64,000 bases of DNA, from contig JAMWET010001680.1 of the NCBI GenBank assembly GCA_024036415.1, positions 248,001-312,000 on the forward strand, written 5' to 3'. The translations under genes were made by a program, and so were the position numbers. This DNA comes from Prochilodus magdalenae (Eukaryota > Chordata > Actinopteri > Characiformes > Prochilodontidae). The notes beneath the pieces were generated by a model. That model was not told the origin of the DNA, did no database searches, and saw nothing but the letters and a program-made list of their open reading frames with translations. Below are positions 23,795 through 34,639 of this stretch, piece after piece. Numbering within the stretch: the stretch's first letter is position 1; every line of letters starts with the position of its first letter.

Positions 23795-24007
23795 AAGGCC
23801 TAGTCACGGCAGCTGTAACACCACTACCCACCAGGAAGCCACCGCTACATGTGGGAGACTGAGGGCGAATCCCAGTCTGGGTGACTATGCTGTGCTACAC
23901 CAGTAAGATTCCTTGGACACAACTCTTAACACTACATTGTTTAAAAATAGATAACCTTGTAAGTGCCTCTGGATAGGAGCGTCAGCTCAATGCCGTAACT
24001 GTAATAT
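23795..24007 (+). repeat. tRNA-derived SINE with L2-type tail, copy 1
   Basis: A worn tRNA-like head, then GGCGAATCCCAGTCTGG at 23864-23880 (RNA polymerase III B box, degenerate GGTTCGAATCC), then a central CTACACCAGTAAGATTCCTT. The 3' end GTAAGTGCCTCTGGATAGGA then GCGTCAGCTCAATGCC corresponds to the L2 LINE tail GTAAGTCGCTTTGGATAAAAGCGTCTGCTAAATGCC. That tail lets L2 enzymes mobilise the SINE. Copy 2 is at 26693. Confidence 0.75.
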
Positions 24008-24009
24008 GT

Positions 24010-24470
24010 ATTCAACCAAATCCTAACCAGAGATGGAAAAGTGCACCGCTCACAATGCATTTACAGAAGCTAATGACTCTGAAACAACCCATGTCATAGA
24101 CGTTGAGACATGGCATCAGCCCAAAACGATTAACCATAGGAAGTAATTTGACCAGCGATATCATAAACACTACTACTACAAGCTCAAATATTTTGAGGCT
24201 CAGCGTTGTTTAAAATGTTTACTGGAATTACCATGGAACACTATACACTATAATTTGGTCCACTGACTGCTATACTCAAGTACAGTACTCAAGTAAAGGA
24301 GTCTTACTGTCCACCATGATCCTAACTTCAATCTCAAACCAAAGAGGGCCCATATCATGGAAAGACAATTTCAATTTTGCCTTATTTTCAAAATAAGGGT
24401 TTGATGTAAGACGTTAACATTATTAATTCTTCAACACACCTGTTTGACATCCGGTCCATACAATCCATAT
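24010..24470. other. Intergenic, nothing recognised
   Basis: No gene or known repeat seen. Confidence 0.45.
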
Positions 24471-24471
24471 A

Positions 24472-24666
24472 TTAACACCACTGATGTGGTGTTAATGGTA
24501 GTAATTGTAACGGTCTGTGTGCATGTAGTCTTCCGCCATGCGGCCGTCTGCTAATGGTGCTGGCACTAACAGGATGGCTCATGGAGGACATCACTGCTCG
24601 CTGCATGTCTGCAGTAGTGGCTGTTGGGTCAGTCAAGTACAGCGATAAGGCCCCTACCTGAATCAT
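24472..24666 (-). pseudogene. Family A transposase N-terminus (DNA-binding part)
   Basis: 64 open codons. Residues 11-44 include LTDPTATTADMQRAV and SHPVSASTISRR, followed by an Arg/His/Leu/Pro-rich linker ending LPLTP. The VSASTISRR segment is the recognition helix of the second helix-turn-helix of Tc1-like transposases, and the xxLPLTP linker normally leads to the catalytic domain. The frame ends where homology to the family ends, so it is a truncated relic rather than a gene. Copy 1 (245-439) carries the same stretch more decayed. Confidence 0.7.
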
Positions 24667-24754
24667 TTATATGTCTCACAATGTCAAACCTACCGACCAA
24701 CTTCATTTCTTCTGGGTGCAACTATTTGTGCCACTATTCTTTTGATGATGAGTG
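24472..24754 (-). mobile_element. Tc1-like relic, family A copy 3 (N-terminal half)
   Basis: The right end TTCTTTTGATGATGAGTG plus TA is the best-preserved family A terminus in the window. Inward on the minus strand come the leader (TGTGAGACATATAAATGA in reverse reading) and then the transposase start. The element stops at about 24472, where a short CACTGATGTGGTG palindrome occurs. The catalytic part is missing. Confidence 0.8.
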
Positions 24755-24799
24755 TATGTACAACCAAGATCTAAACTATCATCATATATTTTCATATAT

Positions 24800-24845
24800 A
24801 TCATATATTTTATATTATTATTATTGTTATTATTATTATATAATA
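24800..24845. repeat. ATT/AT-rich microsatellite
   Basis: TTA/TTG trinucleotide repeats on the plus strand, about 24811-24842, preceded by ATAT. Overlapping open frames on both strands here are low-complexity artefacts. Confidence 0.9.
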
Positions 24846-24849
24846 AACC

Positions 24850-26690
24850 CAAATTTGGGAACAGGGACGTCTCTGTACTTTCTTCACAGATAAAGGAAAA
24901 CCACACATCCCAAAATTATTCATGTGGATATATGTGTGTAATTTTACAACAGAGGGCATTTAAATCGACACATTCGTTCCTCCAACAGTAAAAAACAGCT
25001 TTTTGGCGCTCTTTTCCCCCACTGTAACTTTAACAAGAATTGACAAATTCAGCTCCCCTTGTTCCTTCCTGTGCTGTTCTTCTGTAATATGTTTCCCTGT
25101 ATTTCTCGGCTTTGTACCTTTAATTTATGAGCTGCATCAGTATTAAAATGAGAATCGATTTAATGCAGACGACAAAGAACATCCGTGAGCTCACTGGGAT
25201 GCACACCAAGGCACAGGAAATGGCCTCAAGGTTAAATAGAAAAGAAAAAAGGAAAAGAAATCCAAAGTTCCTTTTTGCTACGGATAACAGATGTGAGAAT
25301 AAAACCAATCCTTTGCTATTATGAGAAAGCTAATTTTCTGGGGGTGTGACAGAACCTGGTTTGATGAGTTCCGTTAGATCAATAAACCACTAACAAGCAA
25401 ACGAGTGAAAATGCCCGTGGAAAATATGATTCTCCATTATCCAGGCCTCGGAGGAGATGCAATGTAACAGCTATCACAGTGCTTTAAATCACTTTAAGGA
25501 GCACAGGAGGGAGCAGGTAAACTCAGCTGGCAGTTTCTCTAATATTTAAAACATCCACATACAGCAGAGTTTGGAGGAACACACAAACAAAGCAGACCGA
25601 ATACACACTGGGCCGGATTCATAAACACACCAGCAGATTTACTGTAACATTAAGAGCAAAGAGAGGGGTAATAATAACAGTTTACTTGTTCATAAACAAG
25701 AATTTCCAGCATGTTTTAACCTTTGTTTGGTTTTGAGATGTTGCCGCAAACTGCCTCCAAATAATCCCCCCGCCAAAAGATCGCTTGAATAATTTCCTCA
25801 ATAAGAAGCAGATGTGGTTTAAATGATATTTTCTACTGTGTTAGTCAAGCGTTAGTCACACTTCCTCAAAAACTAGCAAGTTTAAAGATTAGCAAGTCAG
25901 TAAAAAGCATATGTTTTGATTTGTTTGGACTGAGCATCATGGAAAAAGTATTGGATTCGGTAGTAGTTGTTTTGCCTTAGTTCTTTGTTTATTCTGTTTA
26001 GCACCACCTGGTGGTATAGTCATTGAAGTGCACTAACAGGAACAGGAAGTGCCAGTGAATTTCCATTGTTTGCCATGGACTACTAGCATTTGTACATATT
26101 GCAATCCTGTCTATCCTGTGCTTTAATACCCACAAAACGACTTCATCCGTAAGTGTTGTACTGCTTACATCTTTATTTATGTGTTTGTAACATTTATTTC
26201 TTTGGTTTGGTACATGGCTTCGGTGTATGTTTTTATATATACAATATCAACAGCTTCTTGTGGATGTACAACAGTTCTTATAGATACTTACCTGTATGTA
26301 TATGTGTGTTCTTTTTCAGTTTTACAAAGAAATTATATTTCCGTCATTAAATCCTACCAAATTTAACAACATGCTTGTTCCTTGGAGGATTCCTGGAGTA
26401 TATATTGTATAGCTGAAAAATACGTTAACCGAAACCATTTTTAGCGAAAACAGCATAGCAAACCTTCTGCTGTTGGAGGAGTTCAGTAGAAGGAAATCAG
26501 ACATAAGAAAATGTAGATGTAGGTGTTACAGGAGAAAACTTTATTGACATCATACACTTTCAACCAACACTGTATTCAAAACAGCCTCTTTTTTTCTGCA
26601 GGCAATACCATGTGTGGCAAAGCCTCCTCCTGTGAATGGAATGTTGGTTTAGCTTGGAATTCAAAGTGAAGAGTTGTTTGACATGTGGAC
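24850..26690. other. Intergenic, nothing recognised
   Basis: No gene or named repeat identified. Open frames of 60-65 codons (25120-25324 on both strands, 26153-26366, 26322-26504 minus, 26560-26742 minus) show no motifs. Confidence 0.4.
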
Positions 26691-26692
26691 AT

Positions 26693-26880
26693 GGTTGGTG
26701 TAACTCAGCGGATAACCCCACTACCCACCAGGAAGCCACCACTACATGTGGGAGACTGTGCTACACCAATAAGAGTCCTTGGGCAAGACTTCTTACACCA
26801 CATTGGCCTACCTTTAAAAACTAATATCCTTGTAGGTCACTTTGGATAAGAGTGTCAGCTAAATGCTATAAATGTAACGT
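26693..26880 (+). repeat. tRNA-derived SINE with L2-type tail, copy 2 (B box deleted)
   Basis: The head reads TTGGTGTAACTCAGCGGATA, a recognisable polymerase III A box region. The body CCACCAGGAAGCCACCACTA then GTGGGAGACTG matches copy 1 at 23795, but the segment of about 30 bp holding the B box is missing, and it joins directly to TGCTACACCAATAAG. The L2-type tail CACTTTGGATAAGAGTGTCA then GCTAAATGC is better preserved than in copy 1. Confidence 0.8.
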
Positions 26881-26884
26881 TGAG

Positions 26885-27868
26885 ATTCTAGGTACATGTT
26901 CAAATTGATTTTGTTACAAGATGTGTTGATGTGATTTTAATCCTGATTTTAATGTACAAAAACATTACAAAAGAAATTACTGTACACCTGTACAAAAATG
27001 ACATTTAATCATAAGTCAATATTAAATTTGTAGCAGTCGAAATGCAATATACTACTGTAAATATCTTTTTTACCCCTGATATTAGTAATAAAATATTAAC
27101 TAGATGAATTGAAAAGTCAAGCGATGTTTATTATCAGTAAACCTTTTAATTCTGTTGACTTCGGAATGAAATGTTGCTCTTTGACATGTAAATGAGTTGA
27201 TTTTTAAAAGCGTGTGTATTCCTCAGATTTAAAATAAAAAAAAATAAAAAAAGAATTAAAGCTAAAATCTTTATTAGAATTTTAGTGAATCTGTGAATTT
27301 AATTTGAATCATGTGGCAAAAAGTTCAGACTACACTAGTAAAAAAATTCTAATCATAATTTCCCCCTCCCCCCCAGCAGAGGATCATGCCTTTTCTTCAC
27401 CCTATATCTTTTAAATAAGATTCCATTTGAATAACTATTTTACCTTTACTGACAGAACTCAGATCTGCAGTGTTGTCCCAAAGGATTATACAGCAGGAAC
27501 TGTAACTGAACTCTTTTATTCTTCTACACATTGTCTAGCAAATGTTAACATGCTGGATTTTTAGTGAAGCAACATTATCAGTTCAGAAACTATGCCTCAG
27601 TTTGCATGTGTGACTTCTTCATTCATTATTTCACATGATAGGGTTTTTGGTGAAAATAATGGCATGTAAAATTTGTATGAATAAGACTTGTTGATTTGTA
27701 TGGACTGCTGAAACCACTTTAGAGTTAGGTAGCGTCTGTAAATAACACCACAAAGAAAATGTCCAAGCATGATGCAGCAAAAGGAACTATATAAGCTAAG
27801 ACAGACCTTTTAGCAGTAAGCAGCGGGTGATCAAGTCAGTTTTTAAAAGAGTCTACTAGTCAAATAAT
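26885..27868. other. Intergenic, nothing recognised
   Basis: A+T-rich, with A runs near 27233-27255 and a C-rich run at 27361-27376. No gene or family identified. Confidence 0.45.
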
Positions 27869-27869
27869 A

Positions 27870-28144
27870 CACTCATCATCAAAGGAATAGTTGCACGAAT
27901 TGTTCCATCCAAAAGGAAAAACACTGGTGGGTAGGTCACCCACAAGACACTGACATGGCAGCGTAAAAAGCCATACTGCGAGTATGTGTATGTACATACT
28001 TCTGTATGTGTAGCTCAATAAAAATTGCCCATATCAGTCTAAATGTGTTAGCATTTATTGTTCCTGGTAACCTTTATCTTCTTTCCCAATAGCACTGCAA
28101 CCGCACACTTCCTTCTGGATATCACTATTCATTGAAAATTAGTG
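27870..28144 (+). mobile_element. Tc1-like relic, family A copy 4 (both ends, interior deleted)
   Basis: Flanked by TA on each side (27868-27869, 28145-28146). The left end CACTCATCATCAAAGGAATA and right end TATTCATTGAAAATTAGTG are family A inverted repeats, the right one worn. The interior, 275 bp in all, matches only the 3' part of the longest copy (ATTGCCCATATCAGTCTA at about 28028 here and 60885 there). All coding sequence except a trace is gone. A MITE-like deletion product. Confidence 0.8.
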
Positions 28145-28147
28145 TAT

Positions 28148-29279
28148 TTAATGATTATTGATGCAGAGGTGTCTCTAAAACTGATATCCACCAGATTTTT
28201 TCAACAAATGACGCAAAATGCCAAAAGAGCAGATTATGGTTGTGCTGCACAATGAACTGGAGTTTTTCCCCTACTTTTTATTAGCTTCTTACATCCCTAC
28301 CTTCTCCACAGTCCTTGAATACCTTCTGAAAAATGTCAGACAAATAAATTGGACAATAAATCGTCTCAAATCTATCATTTAATTTCATTAAACAAAATTT
28401 AACAAATACATATTTTTTTCTTGTTGATTATGCTTACATTATTTTGCCCATGTTCAACTACACCAAGAAACAAGCAATCTAAAAGCAACATATATAATCT
28501 TGTTATGCCACTTTAACATATTAATCCTTTGGATTAGGTTACAATTCCAAAGGAATATAATCCCTCCCAACCCTGCACATCATTTGGACTGTTTATACTG
28601 TAATAATTAGTCTTTTTTAAAATATTGTCGAGCAGACCTTTCTTCTCTTCTCTACTGTAACACTAAATTTGTAGTACGCTCAGTCTATAAACACACCTGC
28701 GCCCCCTTTATCTTCTGAGCAAAACATTTTTTGAACAAGTTTGAACCTCTCAAATAGCTACAATTACCAACAAATGAACTGAGAGGGTGCAATAAAAAGC
28801 AGTGCTGAATACATGGCTGACCCCATTTGACCTTTTTTTCCCTTTTAGGATGAATAGAAAATGTGATTGGACAAACGTCTGTTTAATGCGTCACTTTAAT
28901 TACTGCACAAATGTGAGAAAACAGCATCGCTGATTACTGTCTGCTGCTCTGTTCTGTCACACTGCCCTGAGTTTCTCCATGAGCCTCTATTTTAAGAGCC
29001 ATACAGCAAGATTATCTGCTGTAATAATCTTGTGAGTAGCACTGGGCTGACAGGTTCCTATGGGGAGACGAGGGGAGTGCGGTAAAAGGCCTTCTTCTCA
29101 CTCTTCATTTCCATTTTTAAAAAAGTGTCAGCTTTGCCCACAATATGATGACTGTACTTTCTACAAAGGCAGAAGCGGATTAGGGCACAACAGGACCACA
29201 AAGACAGGCAATCATTCATCCAAATCCCCTCATATCGTCAGCCTTTCATCTGCAATTTCCGTTTACAGTAGCACTTTGT

Positions 29280-29280
<1 letters not shown>
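28148..29280. other. Intergenic; right part a candidate conserved block
   Basis: A+T-rich to 28860. The stretch 28900-29270 is balanced in composition and non-repetitive, and could be conserved non-coding DNA (inference). No gene seen; the 101-codon open frame 29060-29365 runs into a CT repeat and has no motif. Confidence 0.35.

Positions 29281-29282
<2 letters not shown>

Positions 29283-29327
<45 letters not shown>
29283..29327. repeat. CT microsatellite, about 22 units
   Basis: Uninterrupted CT dinucleotide on the plus strand. Confidence 0.97.
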
Positions 29328-29329
<2 letters not shown>

Positions 29330-29334
29330 ATTGG

Positions 29335-30245
29335 CTTCATAGCCATGAATTGTGAAGTCTTGTGAACAAGTCTTGCCAAACAAATGAAAAGATTGCTTAA
29401 TGCAACAATATGCAACAATTTGACCATAATATAAAAGCTTTAAAAATCTATTATATTCATGCTACACTGATTTATGATATGGAGAATGGCTTTTGTCCGT
29501 CACTGTCACTACGGGCCGCGGACACCTAGCACTATGTAACTTTGGAAGAACAAACGAGATCTTTTGCAAGAACTGCATTAGGTTTAAGGAGGTCATCCTA
29601 CAGACTAGCAACTATGGGTCCTCAGCTAGCTGTGGAGAAATAGCTGTGGACATTAAGGCAGAGGCTGCAAAGAAGCTGGAGAAGCCATTGTAGGAGAGAA
29701 CAAGGAAGAGAAAATTCTAGAGTGAGAGAGCCAGAGACTAGAGTAAATCTCAGACTGGGTTTTACTCGTTGGCGAAAGCTAAAAGAGATTAAGGGATGAA
29801 AGACAGTCTCACGGCTAATGGGACAACAGTGAAGATCTGACAGCAGTGTAGATCCATGCAGTGTAGCTGTGACCTTATCTGTGTTTTAGGCTGCATGTGA
29901 AGGAATAAGCATTTTGGCACACCCAAATGAGATCACTCCTTTTTGCCAATCATTAACACCTGCATTTCCCACACATGGGACGAGCACTGTACCACTTTAT
30001 CTCAGTCAATAAATCCCATTGCACACCCTGCAGGTACTATAGCCCCACCATCCTTGTGCAACGCCATCTGCAGGAGGCTAAAGTTACTCTCACCTTAAAC
30101 AGTGTTGCTTTTTTTTCATCAGCTAATTTGGAACAGGGCTGTAAATGTGAATTTTTGCTCAGTGGAAGCATAAAACACTTATTACTCTTATATCACTGCT
30201 TTATCAATAATAGAGGTAATAATATAGAGTTATGACTTCACTTTC
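29335..30245. other. Intergenic, nothing recognised
   Basis: Open frames at 29493-29693 and 29975-30235 (66 and 86 codons) have no recognisable motif. No repeat family identified. Confidence 0.4.
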
Positions 30246-30248
30246 ACA

Positions 30249-30572
30249 TGTCCACCATCTACCAATCCTGTTCCGTTTTCTAGATCTGAGATAATTTAGT
30301 CTGTTTGTATACATGCTCCTGCTTACTGAGCGTTTCGATCTTGTTTGCTACTCTGGTTTTGACTTTATTCTGATTCGCTGATTTACTCTTTTGTCTTTGC
30401 CCTTTTCGTACTTTTGCTGGTCTGATTGTTTGCCTGGTTTTGACGCCTTCCTGTTTCTTCACTCTGACTCTGCCTTGCCCTTGTTATGTCCGCTTTGCTC
30501 TTGTTGCTGCTGTGTTAGATTACAAATCTGTTAAATAAACCTTGTCTTGATTTGAGCTCAGTGCTCGTCACA
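30249..30572 (+). mobile_element. LTR fragment (3' part)
   Basis: T-rich stretch with recurring CTGGTTTTGAC/TTTGCC words, then AATAAA at 30534-30539 after TACAAATCTG. Compare CTATCAATCTG before TATTAAAAA in the LTR near 35766-35786. It ends around GTCACA. The 5' promoter half is lacking and no target duplication could be shown. Its resemblance in style to the LTRs at 35270 and 56742 suggests a related but distinct subfamily. Confidence 0.5.
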
Positions 30573-30659
30573 ATCTGTTTGTCCATCACCACAATTAATT
30601 AATACAGAGAAAAGATTATTGCATATGATTCCAAATAGCTGAAGAAGGCTTTATTTGAG

Positions 30660-30800
30660 AAAAGCGTATTGTAGATGCTAAATTGCCCCTCTAGATGTGA
30701 ATGTGAGTTTCTGCCCTGCATAGGACTGGTGGCCTGTCCAGGGTGTTTCCAGTCTTCCACCCACAGAACACTGTGATAGGCTCCAGCACCCTCTGAGCAA
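30660..30800 (+). repeat. Fish SINE family B, 3' portion
   Basis: AATTGCCCCTCTAGATGTGA followed by GGTGGCCTGTCCAGGGTGTT and GTGATAGGCTCCAGCACCCT gives the 3' half of family B, with the tRNA-like head missing. Confidence 0.75.
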
Positions 30801-30804
30801 TACA

Positions 30805-32065
30805 AATATAATATGCTCAATACTCAGTCCTCACTCAATAATTTAAGATTCATCAGACTATCAAGCCGTGTTTTTTTATAATCTTCAGCTGTTTTGTTTT
30901 GGTGGGTCTGTTCCCACTGCAGCCTCAGTTTTTGTCCTCGTATGACAGAAGAATAACTCAACCTGGTCTTGTGCTGTCGTAGCCGATCTACCTCAAGGTT
31001 TGAAATGTGAGATGCTTATCTGCTTGAGAGAACTGTACTGAATTAATGTAGCCTTTCTGTCAGCTTGAACCAGTCTGGCCATTTTCTGTTGACATCTTTC
31101 ATCATCAAGCTGCTCACTAGATTATTAATTCTTTATTGCACCATTCAGAGTAAACTTTGCAGCCTTCAGTGCATGAAAATCCCAAGAGATCAACAGTTAG
31201 AGAACTATTTAAAACAGCCTCTCTGGCACCAACAAATATGCCTGGATTAAAATCACTGAGATGCTAATATGACCTGAAGCTGCTGGCCATATTTGCATGA
31301 TTAAAAAACGCGCAGCACTGCTGTCACGTGATTGGCTGATTAGATATTTGCGTGAATGAGTACTTGTACAAGTGTCTCTAATACAATGCTTATGGAGTAT
31401 ATGATATATATATAATTTTGCTGTCTCATTTTCTCTCTCTCACTTACTAGCTATATTAGACCGCAACATGAACTGTAACGCAGCATGTTCTGTAATACCC
31501 CAAAATGTGATTAGAATATTTTACACCAAGGAACGTGATCTCAGAAATGTCATGCAGTTCTTGTTTAATGCAGTGGACTATGATGATAATCCTTATTATG
31601 GTGACTGCTAAAAGGAGAGAAGTTCCTTGTTCATTACAATGCAGAGGGTGAGACCTTGTTTTAGCACATATATGCTAAGGGTACTGACAGTAATAACTGC
31701 ATTGTGATCTTAGGCTTGCATCCTTGTTGTTAAATATAGACCACCATACAGTTCATTGTTTAAGCAACAGGGGAAGCATGAAGGTATGTAACCCAGATAG
31801 TGACGATGAGTGTTCCCATTTTTAAACACCCACACATTTAGCAATATCTGCTTTGATCCAGGTCTTCAAAAATTGACCTCTGAGTTCTATACTCAGCTCA
31901 TATCAGAACTCAAGTTCAGCTGTAGCCAAGCAGTGATCAGGTGGCCAGTGATTGTTCACTTATAACACCACCTTATTCTTAGATGTCTGGCTTTAGCATT
32001 AGACCCTGTAATTTGTCACGAGGGCAGCCTGAACCAGAGTTTACCCTGCCGTATGGTCTTAGTTA
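30805..32065. other. Intergenic, nothing recognised
   Basis: No gene or named repeat. Short AT repeat at about 31402-31414. Confidence 0.45.
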
Positions 32066-32070
32066 TGCCC

Positions 32071-33165
32071 GGTGGTTACTAAGGTGTGGATACAATGTCA
32101 TTATGGTATCTGAGGTGGTTGCTAAGGTGTAGATAGGATGTTACTATGGTGGTTGCTAAGGTGTAATTAGGATTTTACTACGATATCTCAGGTGGTTAAT
32201 GCTGCTAGGAGCTTGCTATGGTATTGCAGGTTGTTGCTTAGGTGTTGCTAGAATGGTATCCCAGGTGGTTGCTAAGGCGAGGATACAATGTCATTATGGT
32301 ATCCCAGGTGGTTGCTAAGGTGTGGATAAGATGTTACTATGGTGGTTGCTAATGGGTAATTAGAATTTTACTATGATATCTCAGGTGGTGGATGCTGCTA
32401 GGAGCTTGCTATGGTATTGCAGGTTGTTGCTTAGGTGTTGCTAGAATGGTATCCCAGGTGGTTGCTAAGGTGAGGATACAATGTCATTATGGTATCTGAG
32501 GTGGTTGCTAAGGTGTAGATAAGATGTTACTATGGTGGTTGCTAAGGTGTAATTAGAATTTTACTATGATATCTCAGGTGGTTGATGCTGCTAGGAGCTT
32601 GCTATGGTATTGCAGGTTGTTGCTTAGGTGTTGCTAGGATGGTGTCTGAGGTGGTTGCTAAGGTGTGGATACAATGTCATTATGGTATCCCAGGTGGTTG
32701 CTATGATGTTGCTAGGAGGTTACTATGAGATACCAGGTGGTTGCTAAGGTGTAGATAGGATGTTACTATGGTGTTCAAGAAGGTTGCTTAGGTGTAATTA
32801 GAATTTTACTATGATACCTATACCTATTTTACTATATCTCAGGTGGTTGATGCTGCTAGGAGGTTGCTATGGTATTGCAGGTTGTTGCTTAGATGTTGCT
32901 AGAATGATCTCAGGTGGTTGCTAAGATGTTGTTTGTACTATAGTATCTACTATGTTATTGGTTGATACCCTAGGTGAATACTAAGATATAGATAGGATGG
33001 TAGTGTGATATCACATGCGGTTGCTAAAATGTTGCTAGGAGCTTACTATGGTATCCTGGTAACTACTGAGGTGTTGCTTGGCAGTTGCCACTGTATCCTA
33101 GGTGGTGACTATTGTTATGATTTTAGCTTGCAGGTGGCTGCCAAGGTGTTGTTAGGCCATAGTTA
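32071..33165. repeat. Minisatellite with 193-bp higher-order unit
   Basis: Built from 34-43-bp monomers beginning GGTGGTTGCTAAGGTGT. The first three higher-order units start at 32071, 32264 and 32457, each exactly 193 bp, and a fourth starts at 32650 and then diverges. Each unit holds five distinguishable monomers of 43, 34, 43, 38 and 35 bp in fixed order, and equivalent monomers in successive units are nearly identical. From about 32700 to 33165 the monomers are more diverged and less regular, giving a partial array of older copies. A related short cluster lies at 39835-39970. The open frame 33005-33223 is incidental. Confidence 0.95.
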
Positions 33166-33179
33166 CTTTAAAGTTAATG

Positions 33180-33545
33180 TGCTGAAAAAAGTGATGCATA
33201 TAATGCATGTAATTTCCTCATGAATGAATAAAATACCTGAATTTTTTTTTGCTTTCATCAATAACTGTGAATGAATGTTAATCTTTAATAAAGCGGCACT
33301 AATACAGCCACAGCAGAAAATGTTTTCTTGCCACTTCAGTAAAACCACTGAGAGTAACCTGACCAGCCCATTGCAAAGCTCTAGCAGCACCCCGTCCATG
33401 TGTTGTGGTTTAAAAATAATCTCTGTTCGTGAAACAGCACATCATTTCACCACCATAAGCTTATAGCCTGCTGCTGTGTTATGACAGTCTTACACATCAC
33501 AGAAAGAAATTGTATGTCCATATAGCCACTTTCTTCAAGAGGCAT
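33180..33545. other. Intergenic, nothing recognised
   Basis: No gene or repeat recognised. Overlapping open frames on both strands (33163-33466) are without motif. Confidence 0.4.
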
Positions 33546-33552
33546 TACAGTA

Positions 33553-34056
33553 TTACGTACTTTTGCAGGGTCTGCCCCACAGATAGTAAATAATCATCTG
33601 CAAAGGGCAAAAGTTTTTCTCATTTTCTTCAAAGTGAGTCAAAAGCCTGGGAAAAAACAGGCAGTTTCCCAGAGGTTTGCCGCTTGACCCTGATGGAAGC
33701 AGGTCAAAAGCAAAGTCAAGCTGCAGTGGTGCAGATAGTGAAATGGAAAATGACTGGCAAGAAATAGTGTCCATGAAAAACGGCTGACCGGGAAAAAACA
33801 ACCCTTCAAGATGACGCCACCCGTAAAACAATATCAAGGCAATTCCATTTCTAAAATTAAACTGCCCAGCCTGCACCATTTTCATGAAAGAGATACAATC
33901 TGGAGAGCATGCGCACGGAGAAAAGGTCAGCGATAAGACGCGCCTCCTCGACTCCTCATGGCAGGCCATGCTCGTTTCGATATAAAAATGCACTGTTCTG
34001 TGCAAGTTATTATCTTTTGTTTCAGCCTCTCTCATCTCGCACAGGGCAGCAGACAA
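33553..34056 (-). CDS. 167-codon open frame, unrecognised; may be non-coding conserved DNA
   Basis: The longest open frame in the window, ATG to stop on the minus strand. The protein is rich in S, F, L and C, has no clear signal peptide, domain or repeat, and matches no family I recognise. The DNA is non-repetitive, of balanced composition and more CpG-bearing than its surroundings (for example AAGACGCGCC near 33936-33945). Two readings remain open: a chance open frame over conserved regulatory DNA, or a lineage-specific coding exon. I see no convincing splice signals or neighbouring exons. I favour chance. Confidence 0.15.
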   Translation of the reverse strand: MSAALCEMREAETKDNNLHRTVHFYIETSMACHEESRRRVLSLTFSPCACSPDCISFMKMVQAGQFNFRNGIALILFYGWRHLEGLFFPGQPFFMDTISCQSFSISLSAPLQLDFAFDLLPSGSSGKPLGNCLFFPRLLTHFEENEKNFCPLQMIIYYLWGRPCKST

Positions 34057-34059
34057 AGT

Positions 34060-34635
34060 GACCGCACTTGACCTGTTCTATCCTCACCCGTGAGCACGTT
34101 CTGCTCAGGCCAGAAGAGTCAGGCCAGAGAATTCTCAAGAGTTTTGAAAGTATTAGGTTACGGGATTAATTCATGGTTGAGTTGGTAATGAGGCCCTATG
34201 AATATTTTGATGCACGGGAAGCCATTAATTAATGATAACAAATAAAAGCATGGCAAAGGCTTTGTTCTAATTATAACACTAAGCTGTGATCTTAAATCAA
34301 AGATCAGGACTCGAGGGAGACTTGTTGTGCTATCTTCCCTACAGCGCTATGATTAAATTCTGGTTGAGCACTTGTGAGGAAGCTGTGTATCTGAATTAAA
34401 GACCAAGCATTTTTTTTCTCTTTGCAAATTAGGGAGGACATGAAGCTGCCACCTTCTTTGCTCAGTAATTATCAATACATCAGCTTGCAAAGAATAAACA
34501 GGGCTCAGAACCTGTAAGTCGTAATGATTCACTCACTTTTTTTAGTCTGACTGAGCAAATAAGATAACAAAACATTAACATTAGGACAAAACATTAGTTA
34601 GCTTGCAGGTTGTGTGACGAGATTGATAGATTGAG
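34060..34635. other. Intergenic, nothing recognised
   Basis: A+T-rich, no gene or named repeat. Contains ATTAAT-rich homeobox-like words around 34205-34235 without further support. Confidence 0.4.
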
Positions 34636-34639
34636 AAGA

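Noticed and set aside
32071..33165. Could the regular repeats be a CRISPR array?
   Set aside because: There are no unique spacers; the repeats are contiguous tandem monomers, and the setting is a vertebrate genome.
34205..34240. Cluster of ATTAAT words as a homeobox-type regulatory site
   Set aside because: Such words are expected in A+T-rich DNA, and nothing else marks the site.
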